This document shows positions 18,028 through 31,335 of a DNA stretch of 64,000 nt, in pieces. A model generated the notes under the pieces. The model did no database searches, was not told the origin of the DNA, and was given only the letters and a program-made list of their open reading frames with translations. A program made the translations under genes and the position numbers. Position 1 is the first letter of the stretch; every line of letters starts with the position of its first letter. The DNA is from Trematomus loennbergii (lineage: Eukaryota > Chordata > Actinopteri > Perciformes > Nototheniidae): assembly GCA_012861695.1 (NCBI GenBank), contig JAAOOA010000002.1, positions 34,365,244 through 34,429,243 of the forward strand. The letters are read 5' to 3'.

Positions 18028-21000
18028 AGCGAAACCACATTTCGACAAAAAATATATATGAAGGGCCGGTGGACTTTGGCAGCCGCTTTTGCCGATGATA
18101 CTACCGCAGCAGCAGTTCTTTATTTTTCCATGTGTTAAAAGAAAAGAATCAAAAGAGAGGTGAGAGTGGAGGTTAAATCTTAGTTTAAATATATATAGAA
18201 ATATATATACAGTTGAAAGGGGCCTCCTTCTTCTTGGTTTTCTCTTTGACATTTGCCAAAACCACTGATATGTCAGTCAATCAGCCTGAAGTGGTTGTTG
18301 TTGGATTGAAATGGCAGCCTCACACTGGCATAAGAACTGATCTTGTTCTGTCGAGACAAGCTGCTTAGGTTTTTGCGTGATAGAGATGAGTCACTTGAGA
18401 GAGAAAATGCTTGAATGGGAATGTCTCACAAAACTAGTTTGCAATGGTTCCAGTACTAAGTCTAATTTCAGAAAGGGCCCTAGAAGCTATTGATGTTCAC
18501 ACTCACACACACACTACAGGAAAACAGAACGTTTTAAACCAATAAATCCCCCTAGATTTGAATTATAATAAAATGGGAGTGAAAATTAAGATTTAATAGT
18601 AAACATTGATTCCCTTATTTTGAGTGCAGATCAGTCTGTTATGTCACTGGAACCATAGAATATTTTGGAGGTGAAGATTACAAAAGGCAGAGACTTAACA
18701 ATATAAAAAAATGAAGAAAAAATACAATTAAAAGCAGCTTCAGAGTTTGTGGTTTACTTCTGTGTTTGTTTTATTAAATGCACTTGCCTACTATACTGTT
18801 TCTTCAGTGTAACATGATGACAACAATAATATCGATTATTCAATATTGTGCATGCTGGTGATGTATTTATATACAGTAGCTTGACTTTATTAACTTATAC
18901 TGTGGGTGTTAAGTATTCATATGATTAAGAAAAACAGGCTTTGTCTGATGTTGATTTTTTATTTATATCGTTTTGTTATGGTTTTTTTATTTGCTATACC
19001 AAAATGGTGATCGTAAAAATTTACCTGTAATGGGCGTTGCTATAGTGACATGCAATATGTGTATTTAATTTGTTACTGAAAGAAAAAAAATAGGAAGATA
19101 AAATCCCACCAGTGATCACTTAATCTTACCAACTGGTGTTTGTCACATTGAAGTATGATTATGATATATTTTGTTCTTTGAACAGTAATTAAGTAATTTT
19201 TTCTGTCATGCTATCCAGTTTTATGATGTCGCAAGTATTCAGGCTCAATGTTTCTGTTTTGAATTCACAAACATGGACCATATTTTAGTTCTGCCAGTTT
19301 AGATTTTTGTTTGTCAGTTTGTTTTTATACCTTTTAGCTGTTCCTGAGTGACAAAATATCTTGAATGTGAGTCATTATGTAGCAGTTGCACAAGAACCGA
19401 AATAATAGCTATGATAATAAAAAGAATATGACTAAATTATACCTGCACCATATGGTCTAGTGTATTGTTGTATTGTCACCCATGAGAAAACATCTGTTTC
19501 ATAGAGGAGAATGTTTTAACTATTTGTTTTGTGCCCTGAGTACAGTATGTGCTTTCTTTTTGTGCCTGTTTCATTATTTAATATGCCTCATTAGCAAGTT
19601 CAGGAAAAGAAAAAAATATATTTATGCCAGTAAGTTCCTGCAAGCATGTCTGCAAGATGTAGTATTTTTCTCACTAATACGTGTGTCTGACGGTACTGCT
19701 ACAGCACATAGATATATGAATATTAAAACACAAATGCACTAAAACAGTCACAGGGAAAGCATAGGCAATTCAATAGAATTGGTTGATGATTAGCAAATGT
19801 TATAATTAATGTATGAAGAAGCTGCTCAAGAGCACAGAAAGCTGCTGAACAGATGTATCTTCATAATGCTGCTACTTCTATAGATTATTACATTAATATA
19901 TTCATACAGATGGCAGTTCTTGGGACTTTATTTTTGCGAATAGATAGCAGTTTTATCAGATTTATATTTTTAATCTGAGGTGTGTTGTCTTAAGAGAGAA
20001 ACCAAAAGCCTTAAGGTCCGTCACACAACCTCATTCATGTATGCCAATTATGTCACTATCATGAGTCAGCCTCCATGAGCTCAAACTGTATGTCACAGCT
20101 GCTTTGATTTATTTTTAACATAGTATAAAGTTGATGTTCTCCAAGGCTCCCCACAGATAGCATGAAAACCTGATGCAACACACAGCCTATGATTATTGTA
20201 ATGGAGTCAATTCATTCATTAATATGTTTAACATTAATCTTTCTCATTTCTTTGTTAGAATATTTTTTGAAACTATCACCCATTGCCAAGAATACATGCA
20301 TTGTGTTCCTTTTGAATTAGTTTGTTTTCTTTCCCCTGTGGTTTGCATTTTATTTTAAAGTTGTTATTATTTTTAATGTTGGTTCCTTTTCTTTCTGCTG
20401 TGACATGAAAGTATACAAATACAAGGAATGACAAGAAAATAATTCAAATTGAATCACAAATTTGATTTTAGAGTATCCGGTCTGCTGAATACTAGCGAGG
20501 GGGTTTAGGGATACAAACTGTATGCTCTGAAGAATTTTTGGTTGCCATCTGTTGCCCATTAAAGTTATTTGTTTATCGGTATTATTCTTTATTTCCATTT
20601 CTCTCTGTCACATAGCCATTTGCAGTCATACATTCATTTATTTTCACTCTGAGATTCCTTCAACAGATTTCCGTTGAGTTTTACTGTCCAAGGTCAACAT
20701 GACCTCATGTAACCCCGCATACCAGGTGTGTGTGCATCCTTATCTGGATGTGTGTGTGTGTTCAGCTTAAGCCTGCACCATTGCATGTGATGAGTGTGAG
20801 TGGGTGAATTTATGAGATGGAGTCTGTATTAGCTGCAATGCAGAGACACCAGCACACACAAGAACAACAGTGTGTCTTAAATGAGGCTCTTTTTTTAAGT
20901 CTGTCTTACTGATCATTAACTCAATTAGACATGGATCAAAAAACGTTGCTTTAAAAAGACAGCAGGTGCTGCAATAAAACTAAATCCTGCATCTCATAAT

Positions 21001-21200
21001 GGACAATAGCAGAATTTGCATTTCTTAGGCTTTATGAATAACATGCAAGTGGCATTTTTACACATGAACGATAGTTTAATCTGCGTAAATATACATATCT
21101 GTGTTTCCAACTGAAGCTGTATGGCAAGCTGCTGGATCGCCCACCCTCAGACTGCAGCCTCCTGCTGCAGCTTGCTGCACTGAACCTTTCATGAGATGAA
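18028..21200 (+). other. ywhag 3' UTR and downstream AT-rich DNA
   Basis: The ywhag stop is followed by a long AT-rich stretch without coding potential. Candidate poly(A) signals include AATAAA near 18541-18546 and AT-rich variants around 19410-19430. Vertebrate ywhag 3' UTRs are long (known for the family), so transcription could run a kilobase or more here. No other gene is recognised. Confidence 0.4.
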
Positions 21201-21231
21201 ATTCTGTGCTTTGAAAGGTCCTCCTCGCCAG

Positions 21232-21352
21232 CCAATCGCTGACAGGCTCTCTCTCTGCATCCTCCAATCCTCTCTCTGTTGCTAGGGCTATAATAAGTAT
21301 CCCACTATTAGCCCGGCTCCTTGCTGCACTGCTCAGACACCTATTGCATCCT
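21232..21352 (+). promoter_or_regulatory. Orphan promoter-like cluster: two CCAAT boxes, X-box-like motif, TATA-like box, splice donor
   Basis: CCAAT boxes lie at 21232-21236 and 21264-21268, exactly 32 bp apart (a common NF-Y spacing). They are followed by an RFX/X-box-like GTTGCTAGGG (21279) and a TATA-like CTATAATAAG (about 21288-21297). About 55 bp further on, a strong splice donor CCT|GTAAGA (21352) could close a short non-coding first exon. No coding exon on the plus strand is recognisable downstream before the transposon stack. This could be a lncRNA promoter, a distal alternative promoter, or chance. Confidence 0.35.
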
Positions 21353-21360
21353 GTAAGAAG

Positions 21361-24300
21361 AAAAAAAGAAGAAAGCTCAAAGCACACAGGAGGCATTAGG
21401 ATTCCGCACCAACCTATCTATCCAGCCTGTGTTTTAATGCACTGCTACACTGTCAGGGACATAGGTGTCATTACTGGTGTCAAATGTTGATCACTTTATA
21501 CATCGTAAAACAAATGGTTGCCTACTGATAGACATGTGATGGAATCTCAAATACATTGAGCATGCTTAATGACACATCATGTCAAATTAGAGCAAACTAA
21601 AAAGAGTATAAATACGACTCTTTGCATAAAACAGACCACACGGAATGTTACATTCATTTTAATTGGTTGAATTACATCCCTGGAGAAGATAACGCTTTAA
21701 AGGTTACATCTACAGGATGCAGACAACAGAAAATGGTTCAAGCATGCTTCACTTCCACTTGCTCTGCCTGATCACTTTCATCACATGAAGCACTCTTTCC
21801 CTGAGGGGAGGCCTGGATGACAGCGAGATCATAGAGCTCATACATTATGTCACACAAAGGCGAATGCTAAATCACTACACCGAATTCCTTGTCAGCATTT
21901 GAGACGGCCACTATGACGCCACTATCAGCAGTGTTTAATAAAAAAATGTCTTGATATGAAAGAATCCTTGATGATTCAAAATAAAATGAGGAAGCCAGGT
22001 GTATAGATGAAACTGGTAGGTTATTTTCGTCCTCCCTGAATTACATGAGCTCTTTCAAGTTTCTAGAAAGGTAGTTGTGTACACGTCCTTCTCTTTTTGG
22101 CTCAGGTGGAGGATGATGGATTAAATTAAAAGGAAAAATGGGGAGTGGGTTTAAAATGGGCTAGATTTAAAGATAGCTAGACCTTTTGGGAAACGATTAG
22201 TTATACTAAGATGATGCAATCGATAGACTACCACTCTATGCAGAGATTAATAAATTCAATATTCCTGAAAACTCCAAGCTATTCCTTAAGGCTTCCCAAA
22301 TAAATATTGGACTGAAAAAAGGCAATGATTAAACTTTGCCATCTGTCTGATGAGGAGTCAAAACTATCAGTCCAAAAGAAGTTTGGTAGCTTAAAATCCA
22401 GACTGCAGATACCTAACTTTCCAACTTGCATAATTGCCTCGGGTGAGACAGGCTTTTTTTCTTGGTTATTTTAGACTTTATTAAATGGCAAAACCATGTT
22501 TTTAGTCATGCTAACAATGTGGAGCTAGGGTTGGCAATGTTAGAAGTAACCATAGTCATGACTATTAAACCTTATCTTTTCCTTTTCCAGACATTTTTGG
22601 TTTTGAGTGACATACCATAGCAAACTATTGGATGCATTTTGCTAATGCTAATCATCATACTGTTAGCATGCCAACACCCTTAACTAAGATGCTGATAACA
22701 TTATACCCGCTAAACATCAGCATGTTAACATTGTCACTGTAAGCATGTAGCATGCTTACGTTAGCATTACGCTTAAAGCACCACTGCTAGCAGCTGCTAG
22801 CAAGGCCGTAAACTATAAGTCTAGTTCCAATCCAATACAGGCCTTAACAAAACATATTTTACTTCCTAAATACAGATTACCTGTTTTTTAAAGTGCTTGT
22901 TTGCTTTTCTTCATTAGGCAGAGAGGTCAGTCATTTCTGTCAAGAGGTCATTACAAGGTCTGCGCTTTGTTGTTGTGTATTGATTTCCTTTGCCTCCATG
23001 CTGAATGCAGCTTTTCTTGCTATCTACAAATTCCTGCACTGAAAGGCATTTAACCTCCTGTGGCTTGGGCGTCTCACTGCCGTTGTTCAGCCATTAATCA
23101 CCGAGCAAACCGCATGGCTGTCATGGGTAGTTTTTTGGGCTGAAGTGGCAGCTCTGAGGACTGCTTAAACAAACAGGAACATGAAGTTTGACTCACAAAT
23201 CATTAAAATATTTTGTCTAATTTCAGAACAGGATGAACAAATAGGATGGCTTCGTTAGTTTGGAGTCATGGAGGTGACACATGACAGCTTGTGACCAATA
23301 GAAACATTATATTGGTCCAACAATTAATTCAATCACTAGGCCTATTCTCAGCACTGAGAAGGAGATTATACTTTTCTGAGTCACACAGATACTGATAAAA
23401 CAGACAGGCACGGTGCATTTAAAAAAGTTTATGATCTGCCTCAACGTGATCTGCACCTCAAAGATGCAAAGAAGAAGATTGTTGTACAGCTACAGAAATA
23501 CCAACCCATTAGAAGGGGGAAGGAGAGAGAAGAGAGAGATGGAGGAGGAAGAGGGGACCGATGTAGAAGCAGAGAACAGAGACAGATCTATAAATAGGCC
23601 TCCCTGCAGCCTGTGTGTAGACAGTGAGTAGACCAGAGACATCAATGTGACAGCAACTGCACTAAAGAGACTATCCGCCTGTGTGTGGATGGTGAGAGTT
23701 GATATCTTCACTTAATGGAGGCTGATCTATCAGTTTTATCTCCTGCTGAGCAAACACACAACATGACATCAAATAATACAAAAACACAAATAATCAGGTC
23801 CAATATCTACTGTGTTTTTGAAAAGTTCAATACACTGTGTTATATTTTTATGTTTTTAAGTTCTGATGGGACAAAGAGCACTGCTGCTGACTCTTCAGGC
23901 ACAAAGACAGCTGTTATGCATGACTGCTGCAAAATGAATTATTCAAGCCAACATTTAGACTTTGTATTATTTATCAAAAGTGCTTTAGCTGGAGGTTTTA
24001 GAGACTATTTTTTGTCCCAAAACATTGCAAGATACATTGTATCTGATAGGCAGTGAAAAAGTGTCATCACATGATTTCTGAGAGAGCTTTACCCCCCATC
24101 CCCCAAATAAAAGCACTCCATCTGGCTGCAGCATATAACCACGCTGCTGTCACTTAGATGGTTTGCCAAATGTGATGATCAAATCATCTAATAATACTGG
24201 AGGGGATTATTCATAACTACAGAGGCTTGTTTGATGAACAGAAGTTTGTTGAAAGGTGAGTCTAAATTTAAGTCCTCCCATCCCCACCCCTGTCTCACAG

Positions 24301-26258
24301 TTACGTCATTCTGCATGTTCTTCTTTCAAGGCCTCCCATTGCAGGAGAATCACAGTCACACCATGTTCTGTGAAACACAATCATCATTACCATCAATATA
24401 ACAAAAGTATGCAGAAAATTATTTATTAAGACTCTCATTTGATGTGTTGATTGAATATCTTAGAAATATGAGGATTATTTACTTACGTTTCTGAAATGGA
24501 GCTTAAGATCATTACTTTTCTCCAACAATACTTCTTTACAATATACGAAATAATATCCTGCACATGTATAGCAATACTTTCCCCTGTGTAAAGTATATAA
24601 GTATACGTTAAAGTGTGGAAAATATTTTATCATAGGATAAAGATAGTTCTGTGACCTTAAAGTATATGCTGTATGTGTGAAACACATCTCAACGTGTCTT
24701 GAAGTTCCTTTAAGAAAGTGTATTATAAGTAATTCCCCCTTTATTTCCTGTACTTTCTTAAAGTCTGTGAAGTTTGACATATCGAGATAAGATCACAACT
24801 TTTCTCCTAAAGAACAAACATTGCAAAAAGTGTCATTCTGATGTGTCCTAAAACTGCTTTTATTGTTGTGGAGATGCGTCAAGCTTATTAACAACAATTG
24901 AGTATTTAATGGTACTATGTTTTTTCTTGGAGCGCATCTTAAGCATTCAAAGCCTCCCTCACAGTCGTACAGCAGGAGGATCCTCTGCAGTCACTCTCAA
25001 AGGAGGTGACCTATCAGTGTGACCTCCTCTGACAGACACTGACCAGGGGGCGTCTGCAGCGAGGAGGCCACACATAGTGAAACAGTTAACGCCTGACGTC
25101 AGGCTAATTTTAGCTGCATCTGTAGACAGGGATTTAAATGTTTCTGGCTGACATGTTTTTCTTTTGTTCATATTCTTGAAAGTGTGAAAAAAATGACATC
25201 AGTTGTCTGGCAGGCTGTGGTGTGAAGTCTAAATCCTCTTCACTACAGACAGGATCACAATGGGATACATTCAACTGTTAATGACTAAATAATGACACAT
25301 CTGCTGATAGTGCAGAGACATGCACTCGTTTGCAACACATAATTATTATATTATTTATTATATAATAATGATTATTATTACATGTAGCAGTTGTGAATGT
25401 CTTGCCTCTGTGTGCTCTTTTACCTTACCAGGATCTAGACAGTCATGCTTTGCTTCACAATCAGCTCCTCAGGTGCCAACGCGTTGACAAATGATACCTT
25501 CCAGTGTTTGCAGGTCTGCCTGATGTGTGTGCTGGTGACTCATTATGAATACTAGCTCAAGGGATTCCCAACAGTGCAAGGAGAATGATGAAAAGCCTTC
25601 CACTCTGCAGCCTGGAGGGGACGTACAGCTCAGTTGACAGCGGGCCAGTAGGGTTGGCCGAGGTGAGTAACAGGCAGTGAGCGAAGGAGAGAGCAGGGTG
25701 GGGTGATTCTGAAGGCATGATGCGTGGCGTGGTGACAGGAATACAGGGTTAACAGTGGGAGCCAAGGGTCAGTGTTAACTAATATCTGAGGCTGAACTAC
25801 ACCCTGATGACAGTGTGTGTGTGCCGAACAAGAGGCTGAATCAAAGTTTCCCCTGCCCATCCACGAAAAAAATCCCACCACAGTTACAGCATAGGAGTAT
25901 ACCAGAATATAAAAGCCTTATTTTGTATTTAAAAGGACATGACATATGTTGTTTAGAATAGAATATGATGTTGCTTTACCACTCAGGCGGTGAGCTCAGG
26001 AAAAAGAGCAGTCATACAGGGAAGTTACTACTTTGTATGAGAGCAGTATTGTGCTGTTGCATGGCAACAGTTTCCACAGAAATCTTTGCTCAGAAACACT
26101 CCTCGTTGGTCTTCACATAACTGCAACGAGAGAAAAATGGGCTGACTGCAGGAATACAAATGATCTAATGAAGCAATTCGACTTGTACAAGCTAAAGAGT
26201 TATATATTCCTACAGATTTCCAGAGCAGAAAATGCAACATGATTTTGTGTACTTTAAA
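21361..26258. other. Gene-poor intergenic stretch
   Basis: No exon or RNA gene is recognised. It holds one dispersed repeat (22610-22830), a GA-rich block near 23516-23570 and otherwise AT-rich DNA. Confidence 0.4.
22610..22830. repeat. Dispersed GCTAA/TTAGC-rich repeat
   Basis: The segment is dense in short motifs such as GCTAATGCTAATCATCAT, GTTAGCATGCCAAC, AGCATGTTAACATTG and ACGTTAGCATTACGC, then AGCACCACTGCTAGC. This pattern is a very common interspersed repeat in percomorph genomes (recalled, not searched). Element class is not determined. Confidence 0.5.
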
Positions 26259-26679
26259 GGTGGGGTAGGTAGTTCACTTCAGAAACACTTTTTGTTATAT
26301 TCCATGGAATGCTCTTAACATCCCGATAGCAATGAATACATTAAATGCTTTGACAATAAATACATAAAAAAATGTCATCTGTGGAAGCTGTGGCGCTGTA
26401 AAAAGCACAACCAATTATTTTCTACCTGCCTGTCAGCCTTCCATCTCGTGCACAAACTTATCTCGTGCCCTCATTGGTCATGTGCACGTTCGTGTGCGTT
26501 GGAGGAGGGGCTGGAAGTCTGAAGGAAGGGGCAGATTTTTTTCGGCTGCGTAGTTTCAAATTTTAGCGCACTCGAGCTGGTTTCTCCATTCTTACCTACC
26601 CTACACTGTAAAAATATTCACCGTGAATTCACAATAAATACTTGGCCAAATTTTGCATGACTTTCACAGTAAGATTCAC

Positions 26680-26990
26680 AGCAATTTACTGTGAATGTCT
26701 TCACAGCAATGTATTGTAATTTCACACCCATGATATTACAATACTTGCTGTGAATGTCTTCACAGCAATGTATTGTAATTTCACACCATGATATTACAAT
26801 ACATTGCTGTGAATGTCTTCACAGCAATGTATTGTAATTTCACACCCATGATATTACAATACTTTACTGTGAATGTCTTCACAGCAATGTATTGTAATTT
26901 CACACTGATATTACAATACATTGCTGTGAATGTCTTCACAGCAATGTATTGTAATTTCACACCTGATATTACAATGCATTATTGTAAAGG
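26680..26990. repeat. Tandem repeat, about 57-60 bp unit, about 5 copies
   Basis: The unit contains TGTGAATGTCTTCACAGCAA, then TGTATTGTAATTTCACACC and ATGATATTACAATAC. Unit length varies slightly by loss of CCC/CA before TGATATTAC. Each unit is internally self-complementary (ATTGTAAT and ATTACAAT). It forms part of the left subterminal zone of the outer element. Confidence 0.85.
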
Positions 26991-27982
26991 TAAAACTGTA
27001 TACTGTAACTTCACAGCTTCAATGACTAAGGAATTACTGTGATATTACAGTATGTTACTGGGGAATTACATCATTTTGTTGTACATGCATTACAACAAGG
27101 GCCTGTACTTTTACATTTCTATTGTGAAAGCAATGCAGGAGTTGCCAGTAATTTACTGTGAATGTACAATGTGTACTGTGAAAGTAATGCAGATGAGTAG
27201 CCAGCAATTTACTATCAATTTACAATGATAGACGTGCATAACTGTAGTCCCCAGCTCCGGTCCTTCCTGGAGGAAGCTCATACAATGGTTTCCTGTCAAA
27301 TACTATTGGATGACATGACTAATCACGTCATCCACATACAGCAAGCAAAAATGCACAAAAAGCATCTCACCCGTGAGTCCAGTTGGGTCAAATCAAATAG
27401 GCTACACTGTAAAAAAGAAAACTGCCAAACAAAAACCCTTAAATTAAAGTAAAATACTTTCACTGAAATAAAGTGCTAAAGCAATTAATAAACAGGAATT
27501 GTCCTTAAAGATTTTACAGGAAAACATTGTAGTGTTACAGATGTTTCCTCTCTTTTCAAAATCCATTGTCTTAAAATGTTACATTCAAATACCTTAAATA
27601 AAGTTCTGATGAGAAAAACTGTTTTTTACATTTTTTTTATTAGATTTTTATGATCAAACACAAAAGTAAATACAGAACCTAAAGTTCTACAGGTAGAATA
27701 CTGTTATTTTACAGCTTTTTTCTAACATTTTCCAATCAAAGACGTTCAATAAAAAGACAGCACAAAATGTTCTGTAGGGAACAATTACTATAAAAATGTT
27801 AAAACTTAAAATATAAAAATATTTGTAGAATTATACAACCATTAATGAATACAGCATTTAATATTTAAACATCTACTTATAAACAAAAAGTAAGTTTAAT
27901 TTTTTAAGATTACTTTGAAACATTCTCAACTGAAAATAACAGAAATTACAAAATGGCGACATATGTTCACATTGTCCATTTG

Positions 27983-28165
27983 AAGGAGCAGTGTGCAGGA
28001 TTTAGTACGTCTAACAATGGTAGGTTCCAACCAATGGATAACTTGTTCACTCACCCTCCTATCCCAAGTTTGTAGGAGAATGTATATTGGCTGCAAAAAA
28101 CTTGAGGCCCAATCATGTTTCCTCTGTCCATTCTGCGCTACTGTAGATGTGGCAGTGCAACCTAG
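27983..28165. mobile_element. Degraded copy of a common teleost MITE
   Basis: AGGAGCAGTGTGCAGGATTT near 27983, later GTTTGTAGGAGAATGTA, and then TCCATTCTGCGCTACTGTAG resemble a widespread teleost repeat that begins AAAGGAGCAGTGTGTAGGAT (from memory; not searched). It is divergent and truncated. Confidence 0.4.
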
Positions 28166-29086
28166 AGGACAAAAAGACAACAATTAGTAAACCATAATGA
28201 TGAATGTTATTATCAGCAGCTGCCAATAGATCCCCCATCTTGTATGATGGACCTTTGAAGCAGGGTTGGAAACTTAAACACACTATTGATTGTAAAAACA
28301 GTTCTTGATGGCATCCCAAGGGAATTGATCAAATGCTAAACCCCTTCCAGAAAAAACAACTTTCTAATACCTTAGAAACTACAACTAGGCGCTGGCACGA
28401 ATGCAGTGCTTCAGCTTCCTACAACTTTAAAGCTGTGTGGATGTGGCTCTATGAAGAGTTGTTCATATTTTTCTCATTCATTTCATAAGTTTAGAAGCGG
28501 GGAACATAGTCTAACAACAGTTAGCTTTTGTTAATGTTACCTTGAGGCAAACTTGTGAGACTTGTTTCTGAAATCCCTTTCTCTTAAAGTGAATAAATAA
28601 AAAAAACCTTACCCTAAAACTAACCACTGGATTGCTTGTCTAACATGACCTAGTCCATAAATGAGGTAAGGGTGGGAACAATCAAACGCACTCTCGCAGG
28701 CACTGCGTGTTAGCGAAGTACAACTGGGATTTCGAAGAGGAAGATATGCTTGGTCAATTCTTAATAAAAAAGCAAAAGTAACAAATTGAGCACTTGAGTT
28801 TTCATTAGCAGCGCCTAGCTACAGCTGCGGAGCTTCGGTCAATACCGCTAACAGTCTATTTCCTTAAAATGGTACATATCGCTGAATCTATATTTTCATC
28901 TTCAGTTGATGAAATCTGCATAATGTCCCTGTACAATAAGATTCGAGCATTTTGTAATCCAGTGAGGAAATTCAAGACCAGTAAATATTGATTGATTAAA
29001 CAACACTGAATACAATTGTAGGGTTTTCTTCAAACTCAGACTCTCTGCTGCGGCTGTACCTCAAAAGACAAAACAATTGTCTGATA

Positions 29087-31216
29087 CGGTGGCCCGGAAG
29101 TGCAAGACACCACAGCATTTCAGAAAACACCACAGCATTTCAGAAAACACAACAGCATTTCAGAAAACGCTACACCATTTCAGAAAACACAACAGCATTT
29201 CAGAAAACACAACAGCATTTCACAAAACGCTGCAGCATTTCACAAAACACAACAGCATTTCAGAAAACACAACAGCATTTCACATTGGACGGAAAGGGTA
29301 TTCCTTTAGGGAGAACACTTCTTGTTTGTGATTGGACAGAGCCAGCCAGAGAAGCACTGCTGTGATTGGTTGTTTTTGCTGCCAGTCAAGAAATGACGCT
29401 TCGTGATCGGTCAGCACCCGACAGCCAACATGTCCCAACACATCAACCGTTAGCTGTTAGCACACACAGAGCTCACAGCTCCTCATATCTGTTCAGAAAC
29501 TGGACAAAAGTTAAACAAGTACAAACCACAGACTGTCTATGTCATGGCGAATACAGTCGCTGCTTTATTTATGTCTGTATGACGCTGTTGTGAGTGTGGA
29601 CGAAGCAGCTACAGGTTAGTTTAGCCTGATCGATCCGCCCCCTCTCCAGCACGTCTTGTTTGAATGACAGGAGTAAACACTGACAGCTGCGGTGAAACTC
29701 GAGCGATTAGAGCGATGCAAAAAAAACATTAATTAATGCTTTATTAATTCATGGTTTTTAAGGGGCTTATCTCCATGTAAATACTATGGTAGACTACCCA
29801 ATATTCGCATCGCTCTAATCGCTCGAGTTTCACGGCGGCTGTCAGCTGTGTTCCTGTCATTCAAACAAGACGCGCTGGAGAGGGGGCGGGGCGTATCTCC
29901 ATGTAAATCTTATGGGAGATACCAACTACAACAAAATGAACATATTGACCATGATTTAATTGTAATACACGTTTCAAAGTGATGCCGAAGTAACTACATA
30001 CTGATACCGGTTAGTAAAAACCATGAATTAATGCTTTGACAAGTCTGCAGACAAGACGGCAGGCGAAAAGCTTTTAAAATGCGTGTTTTCTGAATGGAAT
30101 CGGATCAATCAGGCTAAACTAACCTGTAGCTGCTCCGTCCACACTCACAACAGCGTCATACAGACATAAATAAAGCAGCGACTGTATTCGCCATGACATA
30201 GACACTCTGTGGTTTGTACATGTTTAACTTTTGTCCAGTTTCTGAACAGATATGAGGAGCTGTGAGCTCTGAGTGTGTGCTAACAGCTATATGTCCCAAC
30301 ACATCAGCCGTTAGCACACACTCAGTGGCTCCTCATATCTGTTCAGAAACGGGACAAAAGTTAAACAAGTACAAACCATAGACTGTATATGTCATGGCGA
30401 ATACAGTCGCTGCTTTATTTATGTCTGTATGACGTTGTTGTGAGTGTGGACGGAGCAGCTACAGGTTAGTTTAGCCTGATCGATCCGATTCCATTCAGAA
30501 AACACGCATTTTAAAAGCTTTTCGCCTGCCGTCTTGTCTGCAGACTTGTCAAAGCATTAATTCATGGTTTTTACTAACCGGTATCAGTATGTAGTTACTT
30601 CGGCATCACTTTGAAACGTGTATTACAATTAAATCACGGTCAATATGTTCATTTTGTTGTCGAGTTTCACCGCAGCTGTCAGTGTTTACTCCTGTCATTC
30701 AAACAAGACGTGCTGGAGAGGGGGCGGATCGATCAGGCTAAACTAACCTGTAGCTGCTCCGTCCACACTCACAACAGCGTCATACAGACATAAATAAAGC
30801 AGCGACTGTATTCACCATGACACAGACAGTCTGTGGTTTGTACTTGTTTAACTTTTGTCCAGTTTCTGAACAGATATGAGGAGCTGTAAGCTCTGAGTGT
30901 GTGCAAATAGCTAACGGCTGATGTGTTGGGACATGTTGCGCTCGGATGCTGACCAATCACGAAGTGTCATTTCTTGACTGGCAGCAAAAACAACCAATCA
31001 CAGCAGTGCTTCTCTGGCTGGCTCTGTCCAATCACAAACAAGAAGTGTTCTCCCTAAAGGAATACCCTTTCCGTCCAATGTGAAATGCTGTGGTGTTTTC
31101 TGAAATGCTGTTGTGTTTTCTGAAATGCTGTTGTGTTTTCTGAAATGCTGTTGCGTTTTCTGAAATGCTGTAGCGTTTTCTGAAATGCTGTGGTGTCTTG
31201 CACTTCCGGGCCACCG
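29087..31216. mobile_element. 2.1-kb foldback element: palindrome inside a palindrome
   Basis: The element begins CGGTGGCCCGGAAGTGCAAG and ends with its exact inverse, with TA on each side (29085-29086 and 31217-31218). Outer arms 29087 to about 29702 and about 30662-31216 are inverted copies. The middle holds a second inverted pair (about 29929-30285 and 30303-30661), centred near 30295. A module including AGCTACAGGTTAGTTTAGCC occurs four times in alternating orientation (near 29609, 30109, 30469 and 30742). A further partial inverted copy (29633-29716 versus 29811-29896) sits between. It encodes no recognisable protein. Confidence 0.85.
29110..29284. repeat. 19-bp subterminal tandem repeat of the foldback element (left arm)
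   Basis: About nine units of CAGCATTTCAGAAAACACA, with C/A/G variants at the unit junction. The right arm (31083-31190) carries the inverse in about six units, so the two arms have different copy numbers. Regular 19-bp arrays next to the termini could be transposase binding sites. Confidence 0.9.
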
Positions 31217-31335
31217 TAGTGTGATGATCTTTGTTGAAAAAGGTCTGATTGTCCTGTACATGTACAATGTGGGGTATTTTTAAATACTTTACTAAACCAC
31301 ATTGAATATTATGTTAGACACAAGTTATTACTCAC

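Noticed and set aside
26788..27042. Repetitive open frame over the 57-60-bp tandem units
   Set aside because: Unit length near a multiple of three keeps the frame open by chance, and the peptide is just the repeat.
27926..28183. Open minus-strand frame beginning after an AG near 28163
   Set aside because: It overlaps a degraded interspersed MITE on the other strand, so it is not reported as a gene on its own; it is mentioned only as a possible terminal exon in the transposon stack.
29077..29331. Repetitive frames (ISENTTAFQKT-like) and their antisense twins at 30998-31302
   Set aside because: Translations of the 19-bp subterminal array of the foldback element.
29110..31195. CRISPR-like look of regularly repeated 19-bp units
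   Set aside because: Units are directly contiguous with no spacers, and the genome is vertebrate.
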